This document shows, piece by piece, positions 19,161 through 28,592 of a DNA stretch of 64,000 nt (its first letter is position 1; the number at the start of each line of letters is the position of its first letter). Position numbers and translations under genes: made by a program. This DNA comes from Acidobacteriota bacterium (lineage in GTDB: Bacteria > Acidobacteriota > UBA4820), in NCBI GenBank assembly GCA_029559035.1, contig JAKQCT010000074.1, forward strand, positions 1 to 64,000. Direction: 5' to 3'. Under the pieces are notes generated by a model, which was given only the letters and a program-made list of their open reading frames with translations, had not been told where the DNA came from and made no database searches.

Positions 19161-20486
19161 TTGAAAACTGCGCGGCAGGGTCGCGACAAGGGGATGCTCC
19201 TTCCGCCGCTGTGGGACCACCACGGCCACATCGGCGCTCTTGGAGCGCTCTCCGATGTGCTCGACTTCCGTGACGCCGCCTCCCCAGACGCTCTTTTGAA
19301 GCTGCTCGAAGATGACGAAAGGAAAAGGGAGCCCGGAGAATGGATCACCGGCTTCGGCTGGGACCAGAACCTCTGGAACGGCCTTTTGCCCTCGCTGGAA
19401 CAACTTGATACAGCTTCCCGCGGGAGGCCTCTCTTCCTGAAAAGGATCGACTGCCACGCGGCGATGGTCAACTCCCGGGCCATGGAGATGGCCGGGCTGA
19501 AAACCGATTCGGCCATCCCCGGCGGTGAGTTCGTTTCTATCAGGGGTAAATGGACGGGGATAGTGCTGGACAACGCCATGAACCCGTTCTTCCGGGCGAT
19601 GCCGCCCCCTGCGAAAAAGGTCGTGCGGCGCAGGATACGCGCGGCTCTGAAGACGCTCGCCGCTTCGGGCCTTTCCGGCGCGACAGACATGCAGCTCATG
19701 GAGATCGACGTAGAGACCTTGTCCGAAATGGACGGGAACGGCGACCTGGAACTACCTGTAGCGGGTTACCTGGAATGGACACCGGGGATGGCTCTTCCCG
19801 CCCGCCTTTGCAAAGGAAGGATGTTCGCCCTCGAGGGGATCAAGGTCTTTCTCGACGGAGCCCTTGGATCGAGGGGCGCGGCCCTGAGGAAGCCCTACTC
19901 AGACGATAAAGCCACCCGCGGGATTCTGATTCTCGACCGCAAAGAGATCAAGGAACTGCTTGAAGAAGCCGGTTCAAGGAAGATCCCCGTCGCGTTCCAC
20001 GCGATCGGAGACAGGGCGCTCGAAACCTTCCTCTCAGCTTACGAAACCATCAGGCGGCCGGCCCCCAAGATAAGGCTCGAACATCTTCAGGTGACACCCT
20101 CTCCGCTCCTGACACGCCTCCTCGCCGCCGATGTCACCGTGTCGCTCCAGCCCTGCCACCTGCTGAGCGACCGTGGCTGGGCAGGAGAAAGGCTCGGCCC
20201 CGCGAGGATCAAGCGCTCTTACCTGCTCGGGTCGCTCATAAGAGGAAAGAGATACCTCCTCGGGACCGACTTCCCCATCGAGCCTCCCGATCCCGCCAGG
20301 ACGATAGCGGGATGTTTCGATAGGCCCGACGGCGAACGCATAACGCTGAGGGAGGCTCTCAAGGGAATGGCTTGCCCCGCCCGCTTCGAGAAATACGGAC
20401 GCGGAGCCGTCCTTTACGGGATGACCCCTGAACTTCTGCGAGGAGAGACCGAAGCGAACAGCCTGATGGTGACCCCTGATGGATGA
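19161..20486 (+). CDS. Amidohydrolase family 3 (YtcJ-like), short N-terminus
   Basis: 441 residues from a TTG at 19161, with GGAGG about 12 bases upstream; an ATG at 19194 is the alternative, with its ribosome site too close. The TIM-barrel of the YtcJ/exoenzyme-regulatory family is recognisable: DHHGH (HxH metal motif), ITGFGWDQNLW, HAIGDRALE, LEHLQV and the TDFPIEPPDP block. The usual roughly 50-residue N-terminal beta-sandwich half before the HxH motif is absent, and the C-terminal half is short. Substrate is unknown. The end overlaps the cheR start by eight bases. Confidence 0.82.
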   Translation: MKTARQGRDKGMLLPPLWDHHGHIGALGALSDVLDFRDAASPDALLKLLEDDERKREPGEWITGFGWDQNLWNGLLPSLEQLDTASRGRPLFLKRIDCHAAMVNSRAMEMAGLKTDSAIPGGEFVSIRGKWTGIVLDNAMNPFFRAMPPPAKKVVRRRIRAALKTLAASGLSGATDMQLMEIDVETLSEMDGNGDLELPVAGYLEWTPGMALPARLCKGRMFALEGIKVFLDGALGSRGAALRKPYSDDKATRGILILDRKEIKELLEEAGSRKIPVAFHAIGDRALETFLSAYETIRRPAPKIRLEHLQVTPSPLLTRLLAADVTVSLQPCHLLSDRGWAGERLGPARIKRSYLLGSLIRGKRYLLGTDFPIEPPDPARTIAGCFDRPDGERITLREALKGMACPARFEKYGRGAVLYGMTPELLRGETEANSLMVTPDG

Positions 20487-21285
20487 ACGACCAGCGACGT
20501 TAAAAGAAGGAGAACTCAGGGAACTTGCCGGCTGGTTCAGGCGCGAGATGGGCGCGGACATCTCGATGTACCGGCCTGAATTCCTTTCGAGGCGCTTCAT
20601 GCCAAGGATCTCCGCCCTCGGGTTCAGGGATCTGAACGAATACCTCGCCTTCGCGGGACGCAACGACAACGAAAGAAGGGCGGCGAGGAGAAGGCTGCTG
20701 GTCCCGACCACCGAGTTCTTCAGGAACAGGGACGTATTCGAGGCTTTCTTCGGCATCCTGAAAAAACCGCCGTTCTCTGAAAGGAAGAAGCTGACCATCC
20801 TCAGCGCTCCGTGTTCTACCGGCGAAGAGGCTGCGAGCCTCGCGATCTCGTGCTTTCAAAACTCGATAGACGCGAGGATCGTCGCCCTCGACAGGAGCCT
20901 TCCCTCGCTCAGGCTGGCCGCGTCCGGGAAATACAGCAAGAAAGCCTTGTCAAAGCTGGACAAAAACGAAATAAAGCGTTACTTTAAGGAGGATGGGCCG
21001 CACAGGACCCTGGAGGACGGGATATTGAAAAATGTTTTTCCCCTCTGCTGCGACCTGGGATCGGAGTTGCCGCTGAAAACGGTCGACGCCGTTTTCATGA
21101 GGAACTTTTTCATATACCTGACCGACGACGCGCAGAAGGCGGTCATCGGCAAAGTGAAGAAAGTGCTGGCCGACTGCGGCCTCCTGGTTCTCGGGAAGGT
21201 CGAGAGGCTCAGGATGGACCCGGCGGAGTGGAAGACCGTGGACCTTGAATCAAGGATCTACATGTTCAGAAGGGGCGGAAGATGA
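20479..21285 (+). CDS. cheR: Chemotaxis protein methyltransferase
   Basis: 268 residues. An all-helical N-terminal CheR domain with [13 protein letters not shown] (TxFFR motif) is followed by a SAM-binding Rossmann domain: [14 protein letters not shown] (motif I), [10 protein letters not shown] in place of the common FCRNVLIYF motif, and a C-terminal GLLVLGKVE. It would methylate receptor glutamates with S-adenosylmethionine. No cheB methylesterase is found in the window. The end overlaps the following receptor gene (ATGA). Confidence 0.93.
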   Translation: MDERPATLKEGELRELAGWFRREMGADISMYRPEFLSRRFMPRISALGFRDLNEYLAFAGRNDNERRAARRRLLVPTTEFFRNRDVFEAFFGILKKPPFSERKKLTILSAPCSTGEEAASLAISCFQNSIDARIVALDRSLPSLRLAASGKYSKKALSKLDKNEIKRYFKEDGPHRTLEDGILKNVFPLCCDLGSELPLKTVDAVFMRNFFIYLTDDAQKAVIGKVKKVLADCGLLVLGKVERLRMDPAEWKTVDLESRIYMFRRGGR

Positions 21286-22526
21286 ATATGAAAACGAAAC
21301 TGGCGATAGCTTTCATTCTCGCGGTGTTCATACCGATCATAATCGGGATAATAGTCGACGCCGCGACCAGCTTCAGCGTGCTCTGGAACAACATCCTCAG
21401 GGTCTTCGTGGGGCTTCTGGTATCCGCGCTCTTCGCGCTGATAATCTCCTCGGTGCTCACAAGGAACCTCAGGGGCCTCGCCGAAGCGGGGGGCGCCGTC
21501 GCCGAAGGGGATCTCACCAAGGCCATAGCCGTTTCCAGCGAGGACGAGGTGGGCAACCTTGCCGAATCGATGAGGACCATGATAAGAAACCTCAGGGAGA
21601 TCGTCGGCCAGGTGCAGAAGAGCACATCCTCGATGTACGAGGCGATACGGAACCTCTCGGTCTCCACCTCCGAGGTCCTCACCGCCGCGTCGGAAGTCGC
21701 AGCCAACGTCCAGAACACGGCGAGAGGCGCCGAGATTCAGGCGCAGAACGTGGAGAAATCGCTCGCGGTCAGCAACAGCCTTTCCTCTTCCACCAGCGCG
21801 ATAGCCGAGCAGAGCGGCGGTTCCGAAGCGGAGGCCCAGAACGCGGAGGCCAGCGCACAGGAAGGTTCCCGCTCCGCGTACGAAGCCCACAAGGTGATGG
21901 GCGAGATCCTCAAGCAGGTGGAAGAGACCGCTTCGCAGATAGAGACTTTCAAGATGCACTCGATGGAGATAAACACCCTCGTCGAGGGAATTACCATGGT
22001 GAGCCACCAGACCCACATCCTCGCGCTGAACGCCGCCATAGAAGCGGCGAGGGCAGGGGAAGCAGGCAGGGGCTTCGCCGTGGTGGCCGAGGAAGTGAGG
22101 CGCCTGGCGGAGAACACGAAGGACCTCGCGGAGCAGATCTCCAGGCTTTCGTCGGGGATCTCGCAGAAGACCGAGGATGTCTCCAAGTACATGAACCTGA
22201 CGAGGGCCGCCGCCAGGAACGGGCAGGACAGCGTCGAAGCGGTCGTCTCCGCTTTCGACCAGATAAACAGGGGGACGGCTTCCACGAAGGATGCGGTCAA
22301 GGTGATTTCGAGGGAAGCGGGAGAGCAGGCTTCCGCCGCCGCGAAGCTTCTCAAGGCGATGGAGGAGATCCAGGAGATCGCCACCGAGAACGCGGCGGGA
22401 AGCCAGGAGATATCCGCGGCAACGGAAGAGATATCCGCGAGCATGGAAGAGATCAACAAGGAGGCCAAGTCGCTCCTCGAAGAAGCCGACCGCCTCAGGA
22501 CCATAGTGGATAAGTTCAGGATATGA
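21282..22526 (+). CDS. Methyl-accepting chemotaxis protein without sensory domain
   Basis: 414 residues: two closely spaced membrane helices (about 6-27 and 37-59) with only a short loop between, a HAMP domain (about 60-115) and the full MCP signalling hairpin. The tip is canonical: [16 protein letters not shown] followed by [16 protein letters not shown]. There is no periplasmic ligand-binding domain, so input may come through the membrane, the HAMP domain or a partner. It lies in the middle of the che operon, between cheR and cheW, and starts within the cheR stop. Confidence 0.95.
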   Translation: MNMKTKLAIAFILAVFIPIIIGIIVDAATSFSVLWNNILRVFVGLLVSALFALIISSVLTRNLRGLAEAGGAVAEGDLTKAIAVSSEDEVGNLAESMRTMIRNLREIVGQVQKSTSSMYEAIRNLSVSTSEVLTAASEVAANVQNTARGAEIQAQNVEKSLAVSNSLSSSTSAIAEQSGGSEAEAQNAEASAQEGSRSAYEAHKVMGEILKQVEETASQIETFKMHSMEINTLVEGITMVSHQTHILALNAAIEAARAGEAGRGFAVVAEEVRRLAENTKDLAEQISRLSSGISQKTEDVSKYMNLTRAAARNGQDSVEAVVSAFDQINRGTASTKDAVKVISREAGEQASAAAKLLKAMEEIQEIATENAAGSQEISAATEEISASMEEINKEAKSLLEEADRLRTIVDKFRI

Positions 22527-22527
22527 G

Positions 22528-22971
22528 ATGTCCAAGCTGATCATCGGAAACATAGGCGGAGAGTTCATCGGCATAGCCTCGAAGGATGTCCTCGAGGTCG
22601 TCGAGCTCCCGCGTTCCTTCCCGGTGCCTTTTTCGCTTTCGCACCTGAGGGGCGTGGCCTTCTGGAGAGGCGCACTGCTGACGGTCGTGTCGCTATACGG
22701 GCTGGTTTCGCCGAAGGCTTCGGAGAGCAAACCCTCCATCTTCGTCAGGTCGCTGAAGCCCAGGGACAACATCCTTGTCGGCCTGGACAAGATAGAGGAC
22801 GTCACGCCCTTCAACGACCTCAGCATGCGCGAAGAAGGGGCCGGCTCGGTCTGGAAGGGGATCTACCCGTGGAACGACGCCTGGGTGACGGTGCTCAACT
22901 TCGAGCGGCTCATTTCGCTACTGGAGGAGGAAGTGATAAATACTCTGCGTTTGGGAAACAGCGGGAGGTAA
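22528..22971 (+). CDS. cheW: CheW-like coupling protein
   Basis: 147 residues with a CheW/SH3-like fold pattern: an IGNIGGEFIGIASKDVLEVVE opening, HLRGVAFWRGALLTVVSLYG (the GxxxxRGxxxPVxxL block of CheW, divergent), and a C-terminal helix LNFERLISLLEEEV. It links the receptor to CheA. The start ATG lies one base after the receptor stop and the cheY start follows one base after its own stop, so strong translational coupling is expected. Confidence 0.85.
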   Translation: MSKLIIGNIGGEFIGIASKDVLEVVELPRSFPVPFSLSHLRGVAFWRGALLTVVSLYGLVSPKASESKPSIFVRSLKPRDNILVGLDKIEDVTPFNDLSMREEGAGSVWKGIYPWNDAWVTVLNFERLISLLEEEVINTLRLGNSGR

Positions 22972-22972
22972 C

Positions 22973-23344
22973 ATGCCATACAAAGTTCTGATAGTCGACG
23001 ATGCCATGTTCATGCGCGCCATGATCCGTGACATCCTCGTAAATTCGGGGAGGTACGAGGTCGTAGGCGAGGCCGCGAACGGGGAGGACGCCATACAGCA
23101 GTACTCGGCCCTTTCCCCCCACCTTGTAACGATGGATATCGTCATGCCCCAGATGGACGGGATCGAGGCCTGCAAGGAGATCATCAAGCTGGACCCGAAG
23201 GCCCGGGTCGTCATGTGCTCCGCCCTCGGGCAGGAAGCTCTCGTGATCGAATCGATCGCCGCGGGCGCGAAGGATTTCATGGTCAAGCCTTTCTCGGCGG
23301 AAAAGGTCCTCAAGGTGATCGACGCCGTCATGGCTTCCTCGTAG
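22973..23344 (+). CDS. cheY: Response regulator CheY
   Basis: 123-residue single receiver domain. Acidic residues D9 and D10, the phospho-acceptor D55 (VTMDIVMPQMDG), the conserved Ser in MCSALGQ and the Lys in FMVKPF are all present. There is no output domain, so it is a CheY-type shuttle. Given no flagellar genes here, its motor (flagellum or type IV pili) cannot be inferred. It is followed by cheA after 21 bases. Confidence 0.95.
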   Translation: MPYKVLIVDDAMFMRAMIRDILVNSGRYEVVGEAANGEDAIQQYSALSPHLVTMDIVMPQMDGIEACKEIIKLDPKARVVMCSALGQEALVIESIAAGAKDFMVKPFSAEKVLKVIDAVMASS

Positions 23345-23365
23345 AGGTCCCCTTCCGAGGGGAAG

Positions 23366-25252
23366 ATGGACCAGAACAAATATATCGAACTATATTTCAG
23401 CGAAGGTCTGGAGCACCTTTCCACGCTGACAAGAGGCCTCGCGCCCGATGACGGGCTTACCAAAGAATCGGTGTCGGAACTTTTCAGGAGCGCCCATTCG
23501 CTGAAGGGAATGGCCGCCGCCATGGGTTTCGATTCGACATCACGGCTGGCCCACGGCCTGGAGAACATACTGGGCGCGTGGCGCGGGGGAGCAGTCCCGA
23601 GTGGGGAAGAGAGAGAGATGGCCCTTAGGGCGACAGACCTCCTTCACCGCCTTTTCGAACTGGTGCGGTCCTCCGGGAACGATTCCGGGCTGGAAGAAGA
23701 GGTTTCGGCGTGGCTTTCGTCGAACGGCGGCACAGAAGGTATTCCTGCTACGCGGGAAACTCCCTTCCAGGCGGCGGAGCCTGAGCCTCCCGCTCCCGCG
23801 TCGCCGTCGAAGCTGGGCGCCGTGAGGATCAAGGTTTCTATAGACCCGGAATCCCAGCTCCCCGCGGCGCGCCTCCTCGTTGTTTTCCAGAAGGTCAAGT
23901 CGGTATTCCCTGATTGCGACATATCTCCTTCGCTGGCCGAGATCCAGAAATCAGGTGTAAAATCCGCCGAATTCGGCGTTTCGGAACATCCGGAGCTCAA
24001 GAACCTAGCGAGGCAGATCCAGTCGCTTCCCGAAGTCGCCCACGTGGAGATCACATCGGAAGAGGCCGCCGAATCGAAAGGCTCGCTCGTGTCCACCCTG
24101 CGCCTGCCCGCTTCGACGCTGGACGACATGCTGGTCAGGATCTCGCACATGCTCTACCACATGACCAACCTCGAGCAGGCGCTTCCCGAAGCCGAGCGGA
24201 GAAGGCAGAAGTTCTGGCTGGAAAGCCACAGAAGCCAGCTTCACCAGCTCTACAACGAGATACTCGAGGCGAGGCTCGTCTCCTTCGACAGCCTGATCGA
24301 AAGGCTCGAACGCGCCGTCAGAGACCTTTCCTCGAGGACAGGCAAGCCGCTCAGGTTCAGGGTTGAAGGGAAGGGCGAGAAAGTCGACAAGCTCCTTCTC
24401 GAAAAACTGCTCGATCCCCTGATGCACCTCGTGAGGAACGGCGCCGACCACGGGATCGAATCTCCCGCGGAGCGGAAGTCGACGGGCAAACCTTCCGAAG
24501 GGGCCCTGCTTCTGACGATCAAGAGGGAAGGCGAGAAGCTGACGATCATCTTCGAAGATGACGGAAAAGGGCTGGACGTGGACAGCATCAGGGAAAGCGC
24601 CGTTAAGAGAGGCATCATCAGCCAGGACCGGTCGGAAAACCTCTCAAAAAGGCAGATCCTCGAGCTCATCACGCTTCCGTCGTTCTCCACCAAGACCGAG
24701 GTCACCCAGATCTCGGGACGCGGGGTCGGCCTCGATGTCGTCCGCTCAGCTGTCGAATCGCTGGGTGGGACCCTCGAGCTGGAAAGCGAGAAGGGAAAAG
24801 GCTCGAAGTTCTTCCTGATATTCCCGAGCGCCGTCACGCTCACGGAAGTCCTCGTCTTTTCGTGGGGCCCGGAATTCAACTTCGCGATCCCCGCCTCACA
24901 AGTGACGAAGCTCTACCCGCTTTCGCAGTACCAGATCGCCTGGGTCGAGGGTACGAAAAAACTCAGGATCGACGACACATTCCTCGAGATCCTCGATTTC
25001 AGGTTGTCGCCTGTCGGAAAGAGCGGGATCGCCGTCGGCCTCGACCTCGGGTCCCGGGAGACCGTCCTTCTCGTGTCCGAGGTCAAGCAGACCGAAAAGG
25101 TTGTCATCCTTCCGTGGGGTCCGCCCCTGGAGAGGATACCGCACCTGATAGGAGGCGCTCTCCTTTCGACCGGAGAAATAGTCTACATACTTGACGGAGT
25201 GACCCTCGCGAGAGAGGAAACGGAGGCCATCAATGTTTTCCAGGCTAAATGA
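23366..25252 (+). CDS. cheA: Chemotaxis histidine kinase CheA
   Basis: 628 residues in the standard P1-P5 order. P1/Hpt has H44 in FRSAHSLKGMAAAMGF. A Pro/Ala-rich linker leads to a P2-like domain (about 150-235). P3 dimerisation helices follow (about 245-310). P4 has the HATPase motifs HLVRNGADHGIE (N box), EDDGKGLD (G1) and SGRGVGLDVV (G2). P5 is the CheW-like regulatory domain (about 480-628). All catalytic motifs look intact. Its 3' end overlaps cheC by 20 bases. Confidence 0.96.
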   Translation: MDQNKYIELYFSEGLEHLSTLTRGLAPDDGLTKESVSELFRSAHSLKGMAAAMGFDSTSRLAHGLENILGAWRGGAVPSGEEREMALRATDLLHRLFELVRSSGNDSGLEEEVSAWLSSNGGTEGIPATRETPFQAAEPEPPAPASPSKLGAVRIKVSIDPESQLPAARLLVVFQKVKSVFPDCDISPSLAEIQKSGVKSAEFGVSEHPELKNLARQIQSLPEVAHVEITSEEAAESKGSLVSTLRLPASTLDDMLVRISHMLYHMTNLEQALPEAERRRQKFWLESHRSQLHQLYNEILEARLVSFDSLIERLERAVRDLSSRTGKPLRFRVEGKGEKVDKLLLEKLLDPLMHLVRNGADHGIESPAERKSTGKPSEGALLLTIKREGEKLTIIFEDDGKGLDVDSIRESAVKRGIISQDRSENLSKRQILELITLPSFSTKTEVTQISGRGVGLDVVRSAVESLGGTLELESEKGKGSKFFLIFPSAVTLTEVLVFSWGPEFNFAIPASQVTKLYPLSQYQIAWVEGTKKLRIDDTFLEILDFRLSPVGKSGIAVGLDLGSRETVLLVSEVKQTEKVVILPWGPPLERIPHLIGGALLSTGEIVYILDGVTLAREETEAINVFQAK

Positions 25253-25835
25253 AGGGCAGTTCGACGCTCTCAGGGAAGTAAGCAACATCGGCGCCGGGCA
25301 CGCGGTCACAGCCCTCAACCAGATGACGCAGAAGGTCGTCATGCTCGAGGTCCCCGAAGTGACCCTGGTCCCCTTCAAGGAGGTCGTGTCGAGGCTCGGC
25401 GGCCCCGAAGAGGAGGTGGTCGGACTTTTCTTCAGGGTGTTCGGCGAGGCGAGGGGGAACATGCTGATCGCCATGCCCAAGACCTCCGCGGCCCAGCTCG
25501 TGAAACTTCTCTTCGGACACGAGCCCTCCAGTTTCGGCGACATGGAAATAAGCGCCCTCAAGGAGATAGGCAACATCCTATCCTCTTCCTACCTCAACGC
25601 CATGGGGTCGCTCCTCAAGAGGACCTTCATCCCCTCGATCCCCGCCTTTTCCCTCGACATGGCGCAGGCGGTCGTGGACCTCCTTCTGATCGAACTCGCG
25701 GAAGTCACTAACGAGGCCCTCGTCATCGAGACCTTCTTCAGGTCGCGCGACCAGTCTTTCGACGGCCATTTCTTCCTCCTCCCGAACCCGCACTCGATCG
25801 ACTTCCTCCTTGAAGCGATAGACAAGGGAAGGTAA
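25233..25835 (+). CDS. cheC: CheY-P phosphatase CheC
   Basis: 200 residues with the two pseudo-symmetric CheC/FliY/CheX active sites: E15 and N18 (LREVSNIGAGHA) and E111 and N114 (LKEIGNILSSSY), each in the family E-x-x-N pattern. It should remove phosphate from CheY. In Bacillus and Thermotoga CheC works with the deamidase CheD, but no cheD is seen in this window. The start lies inside the cheA 3' end. Confidence 0.93.
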   Translation: MFSRLNEGQFDALREVSNIGAGHAVTALNQMTQKVVMLEVPEVTLVPFKEVVSRLGGPEEEVVGLFFRVFGEARGNMLIAMPKTSAAQLVKLLFGHEPSSFGDMEISALKEIGNILSSSYLNAMGSLLKRTFIPSIPAFSLDMAQAVVDLLLIELAEVTNEALVIETFFRSRDQSFDGHFFLLPNPHSIDFLLEAIDKGR

Positions 25836-25844
25836 AGTCTCCGT

Positions 25845-26282
25845 ATGGCGGAAGAAAGGCCATCACCGGGTTTTTCCGTTATCGACCGCCTCGGATACCT
25901 GCTCCTCTTCTCGGCCTTTCCCGTCATCCTCTTCCTCGCCCGTCTCGTCAGCCCCAGCGGGGAAGGACTCGGGACCCACACCGGCCTGGGCCTCCCGCCG
26001 TGCGGGTTCTACACGATGTTCCACAGACCCTGCCCTTCGTGCGGGATGACGACCTGCTTTTCGCTCATCATGCACGGAGAATTCATCGAAGCCATCAAAG
26101 CCCAGCCCGCGGGCGTGTTCCTCTTCCTGACGACCCTTTTCGTGTGGGGCACCCTCCCCTACTATTATTTCGCGAAGAAGAAAAAGCTGTTCGATCTTCT
26201 CGAACTGCCGTTCCTCCTGCCCATCCTGATCGCGAACATTGTCGTCATCATGACCGTGTGGATCATCAGGCTGGCGCTGTAG
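25845..26282 (+). CDS. DUF2752 membrane protein
   Basis: 145 residues with three hydrophobic segments (about 15-35, 85-107 and 120-142). The DUF2752 core is clear: PPCGFYTMFHRPCPSCGMTT, with paired Cys residues in PCPSCGMT. The family's function is unknown. The gene starts nine bases after cheC and is probably the last gene of the operon; no terminator is seen after it. Confidence 0.85.
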   Translation: MAEERPSPGFSVIDRLGYLLLFSAFPVILFLARLVSPSGEGLGTHTGLGLPPCGFYTMFHRPCPSCGMTTCFSLIMHGEFIEAIKAQPAGVFLFLTTLFVWGTLPYYYFAKKKKLFDLLELPFLLPILIANIVVIMTVWIIRLAL

Positions 26283-26684
26283 AACATACGAATGACAAGG
26301 GATTATCAGAAAGTGCGGAAAATAGTGTAGGTTATCTTTCGATCCTGGCTGAAGGCTGAAGTTCAATAGGGAATTGATTCCACAATTTTTCACTTTTCAA
26401 TCTTCATTTTTCTATTTTCAATGCAGGCGAAACCTGCCGGGCTGATGGCTGAAGGATCATCCGTAGGGGCGATTCACGAATCGCCCGCAAGATCTCCGTA
26501 ATAGCTGGCTGTCCATATTTGCCCGGGGCAATACGTTTCCAGCTTGCCAAGAATTAAGTATTGTGTCCCCGGAAATCGCCCTTCTAGCATAAAGGGTTCC
26601 AGAAATGTGCGAAAAATAGTGTACGTTATCGTACGTTATCTCTTGACAACGACCAGCTAGTGGGTGACCCCGACTGATTGCTAA
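26283..26684. repeat. Repeat-rich intergenic segment with 24-bp direct repeats
   Basis: No gene is seen in these 402 bases. They contain a 24-bp direct repeat with two differences (26313-26336 and 26607-26630). The second copy ends in a tandem GTACGTTATC doublet (26621-26640). Between them are a GCTGAAG array with an AT-rich tail (26347-26422) related to 57148-57239, and a perfect 9-bp palindrome with a 2-base loop (26467-26486). The arrangement looks like scars of mobile DNA beside the AT-rich gene at 26685. Confidence 0.7.
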
Positions 26685-27551
26685 TTAACTAAAAATATTG
26701 GAGTCTATAAATTGATCCATCGTTTTCTGAATAATCTCAATGTCTTTTGTGTTTAATTTGATTTTCATCTTTTCAATCGATTGTATGGCATAATTCTTAT
26801 CCTTTGCTACCAAGAGAATAAAATCAGCGGGAACTTTTTTCTCCAGATCAATCTTTTCAAGGATATGTAGAATTTTGTCAACCTGATCATTTGAAAGATT
26901 TTCTTTAAGGCGCCAATTCATAACGGCAAACCAATCAAGACAATTGTGATCGAAATACATTCCATAATCACCATCAATGAGAGCCCATGCGTCATCATTG
27001 GCGCTCTTATACGGCGCCGCAGCCATACAATAAAAGATGGTGCCATAGATGTTTGAAAGCTTATATGCACTCAATTTTTGTTGTTTTCCAGATTCTCTTA
27101 ATAGTGAATATGCCTTCTGAGCAAAATAGGAGGCAATCGGGTCATCCATGCAAGATTTGTTTGTATGCCATGATACGATAGCCGCACAATATAAAACAGC
27201 TTGTTCTAAATCTCTTTTGGATCTTTCTTCTACAAGGTACTTTAATGCACCAAAAGAGCACACCCATCCAACCATTATTTGTGGTCGCAAATCATGCTTA
27301 TCCTCCAAAGCCAACGTGCTTTTAATCATATTGATTTGGTAATCTGCATGTTCACATCTCAGAGGTTCATTAAGACGGGAATATTGCCATATCTTCTGGA
27401 TCTCCTCAGATATGGCCAGATCTTGCAAGTCTTTTCTTGTTTCCAAGTCATTAAGCCTTGATAGAGCATTTTTTTCATCCGCTCTGAAACCGGGTGATAA
27501 AACGAAGGCAATAACAAATATGGGTATCATAGCAATTTTTTGAAGACACAT
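26685..27551 (-). CDS. Hypothetical secreted helical protein, AT-rich
   Basis: 288 residues from the ATG at 27551, which has a GGAGG ribosome site five bases upstream; the in-frame ATG at 27563 would place that site inside the gene. An N-terminal hydrophobic segment (about 5-22) followed by a probable cleavage site suggests export. The rest is mainly helical with many Lys, Asp and Leu, and no domain I recognise. Codon use is AT-rich, unlike the che genes upstream, and the gene lies between repeat-rich intergenic regions, so recent acquisition is likely. Confidence 0.65.
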   Translation of the reverse strand: MCLQKIAMIPIFVIAFVLSPGFRADEKNALSRLNDLETRKDLQDLAISEEIQKIWQYSRLNEPLRCEHADYQINMIKSTLALEDKHDLRPQIMVGWVCSFGALKYLVEERSKRDLEQAVLYCAAIVSWHTNKSCMDDPIASYFAQKAYSLLRESGKQQKLSAYKLSNIYGTIFYCMAAAPYKSANDDAWALIDGDYGMYFDHNCLDWFAVMNWRLKENLSNDQVDKILHILEKIDLEKKVPADFILLVAKDKNYAIQSIEKMKIKLNTKDIEIIQKTMDQFIDSNIFS

Positions 27552-27571
27552 TAATTCCTCCATGTGTTAAT

Positions 27572-27766
27572 TTAGAATCCGCCGACAGCCTTTTGTATGA
27601 TTTTCTTATGTTCATTCGTAAAACGAAATTCAAATGGCAATCCAGGTCTCTTCCAGCCATCTGGCAAATGGACCCCGTTCATCAAGTTGGTGGGAAATCC
27701 GGGGACACAATACTTATTTCCCAATATCATCTGCCGGCCTGCCTTTACGCATCTCCACTTTATCAC
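27572..27766 (-). CDS. Possible small ORF or gene remnant (64 aa)
   Basis: A 64-codon frame ends 20 bases before the AT-rich secreted gene on the same strand. The translation has a plausible globular composition (CVPGFPTNLMNGVHLPDG) but matches nothing I know. No good ribosome site is seen. It may be a real small gene or a remnant. The remaining bases of the 27564-27948 interval show nothing else clear apart from a TATAAT-like box at 27909. Confidence 0.25.
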   Translation of the reverse strand: MIKWRCVKAGRQMILGNKYCVPGFPTNLMNGVHLPDGWKRPGLPFEFRFTNEHKKIIQKAVGGF

Positions 27767-27948
27767 CTCATCATCATTCTAGTGCAGTCACAAGAGGAAT
27801 TCAATCCTGGGGTAACGGAAAAGCGCGACGCGTGAAACGTATCAGGAAATAGGGATTATGATCCATGATCGCTTTTCCCGTGCGCGCACCATCCACCCAC
27901 TCCTGTGCTATAATTCAGGGGTGAGCTGTCTTCCAGGGAGGGTCCGCG

Positions 27949-28311
27949 ATGGCCGACGAGAACAATGAGAACCAGCCTCAGCCCGAGGTAAGGGAAGAGA
28001 AGGTCGAGACCTTCCAGGCGGAGGTAGTCGGCGCGCCTCCGGACAAGGCCAGCACATTCGCTCTTATGGCCCTGATACTGGGGATCCTCAGCTTCTGCTG
28101 CTGCGGCATCCTCGCGGGGATCCCGGCGATAGTCATCGGCTGGCTGGAGAACAGCAACATCAAGGCCGGGAAATCCTCGGAGAAGGGCAAGTGGATGGCG
28201 CTCGTCGGGTTGATCCTCGGCATCGTTTCGATCGGGCTCTCGTGCCTCTGGGTCGGCTGGTATTTCTTCTACGGCGGAATGGCGATCATGAGCGCCTTCC
28301 ATCCGTGGTGA
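27949..28311 (+). CDS. DUF4190 small membrane protein
   Basis: 120 residues: an acidic, Asn/Gln/Glu-rich N-terminal tail of about 35 residues, then two hydrophobic helices (about 36-65 and 80-110) with Gly/Ile/Leu content and the ALILGILSFCCCGILAGIPA pattern typical of DUF4190 proteins. These proteins often accompany Ser/Thr kinases or zinc-ribbon proteins; a kinase gene lies 0.3 kb downstream. A GGGAGGG ribosome site precedes the ATG. The function is unknown. Confidence 0.8.
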   Translation: MADENNENQPQPEVREEKVETFQAEVVGAPPDKASTFALMALILGILSFCCCGILAGIPAIVIGWLENSNIKAGKSSEKGKWMALVGLILGIVSIGLSCLWVGWYFFYGGMAIMSAFHPW

Positions 28312-28318
28312 GGATGAG

Positions 28319-28588
28319 ATGATGAAAGTCACCGTCGAAAAAGCTGCCGAAGAGAAGGTCAAAGGCCTCGGCGCGAAGTCGTGGCCCATCTGGACCTGCG
28401 AAGCCGGCGAGTTCGACTGGCACTACGACGAGAAGGAGACCTGCCTCATCCTTGAAGGCGAAGTAGAGGTCTCTTTCGAGGGAGGCAATGTCCGTTTTCA
28501 GAAAGGCGACATCGTCGTCTTCCCGGAAGGGCTCTCCTGCAGGTGGAAAGTGCTTAGAGCGGTCAAGAAACATTACAAGTTCGGATGA
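28319..28588 (+). CDS. Cupin-domain protein (DUF861/EutQ-like)
   Basis: 89-residue single-domain cupin of the DUF861 type: WPIWTCEAGEFDWHYDEKET, LILEGEVEV and KGDIVVFPEGLSCRWKV are hallmark stretches. It is a small cytoplasmic barrel; members of this family are found as stand-alone proteins of unknown substrate. The start could be either of two adjacent ATGs (28319 or 28322). It follows the DUF4190 gene by seven bases and is probably co-transcribed with it. Confidence 0.88.
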   Translation: MMKVTVEKAAEEKVKGLGAKSWPIWTCEAGEFDWHYDEKETCLILEGEVEVSFEGGNVRFQKGDIVVFPEGLSCRWKVLRAVKKHYKFG

Positions 28589-28592
28589 GACA

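Noticed and set aside
21258-22826. 522-codon minus-strand frame and 422-codon alternative plus frame over the mcp gene
   Set aside because: Both overlap the canonical receptor and cheW genes and lack any known motif.
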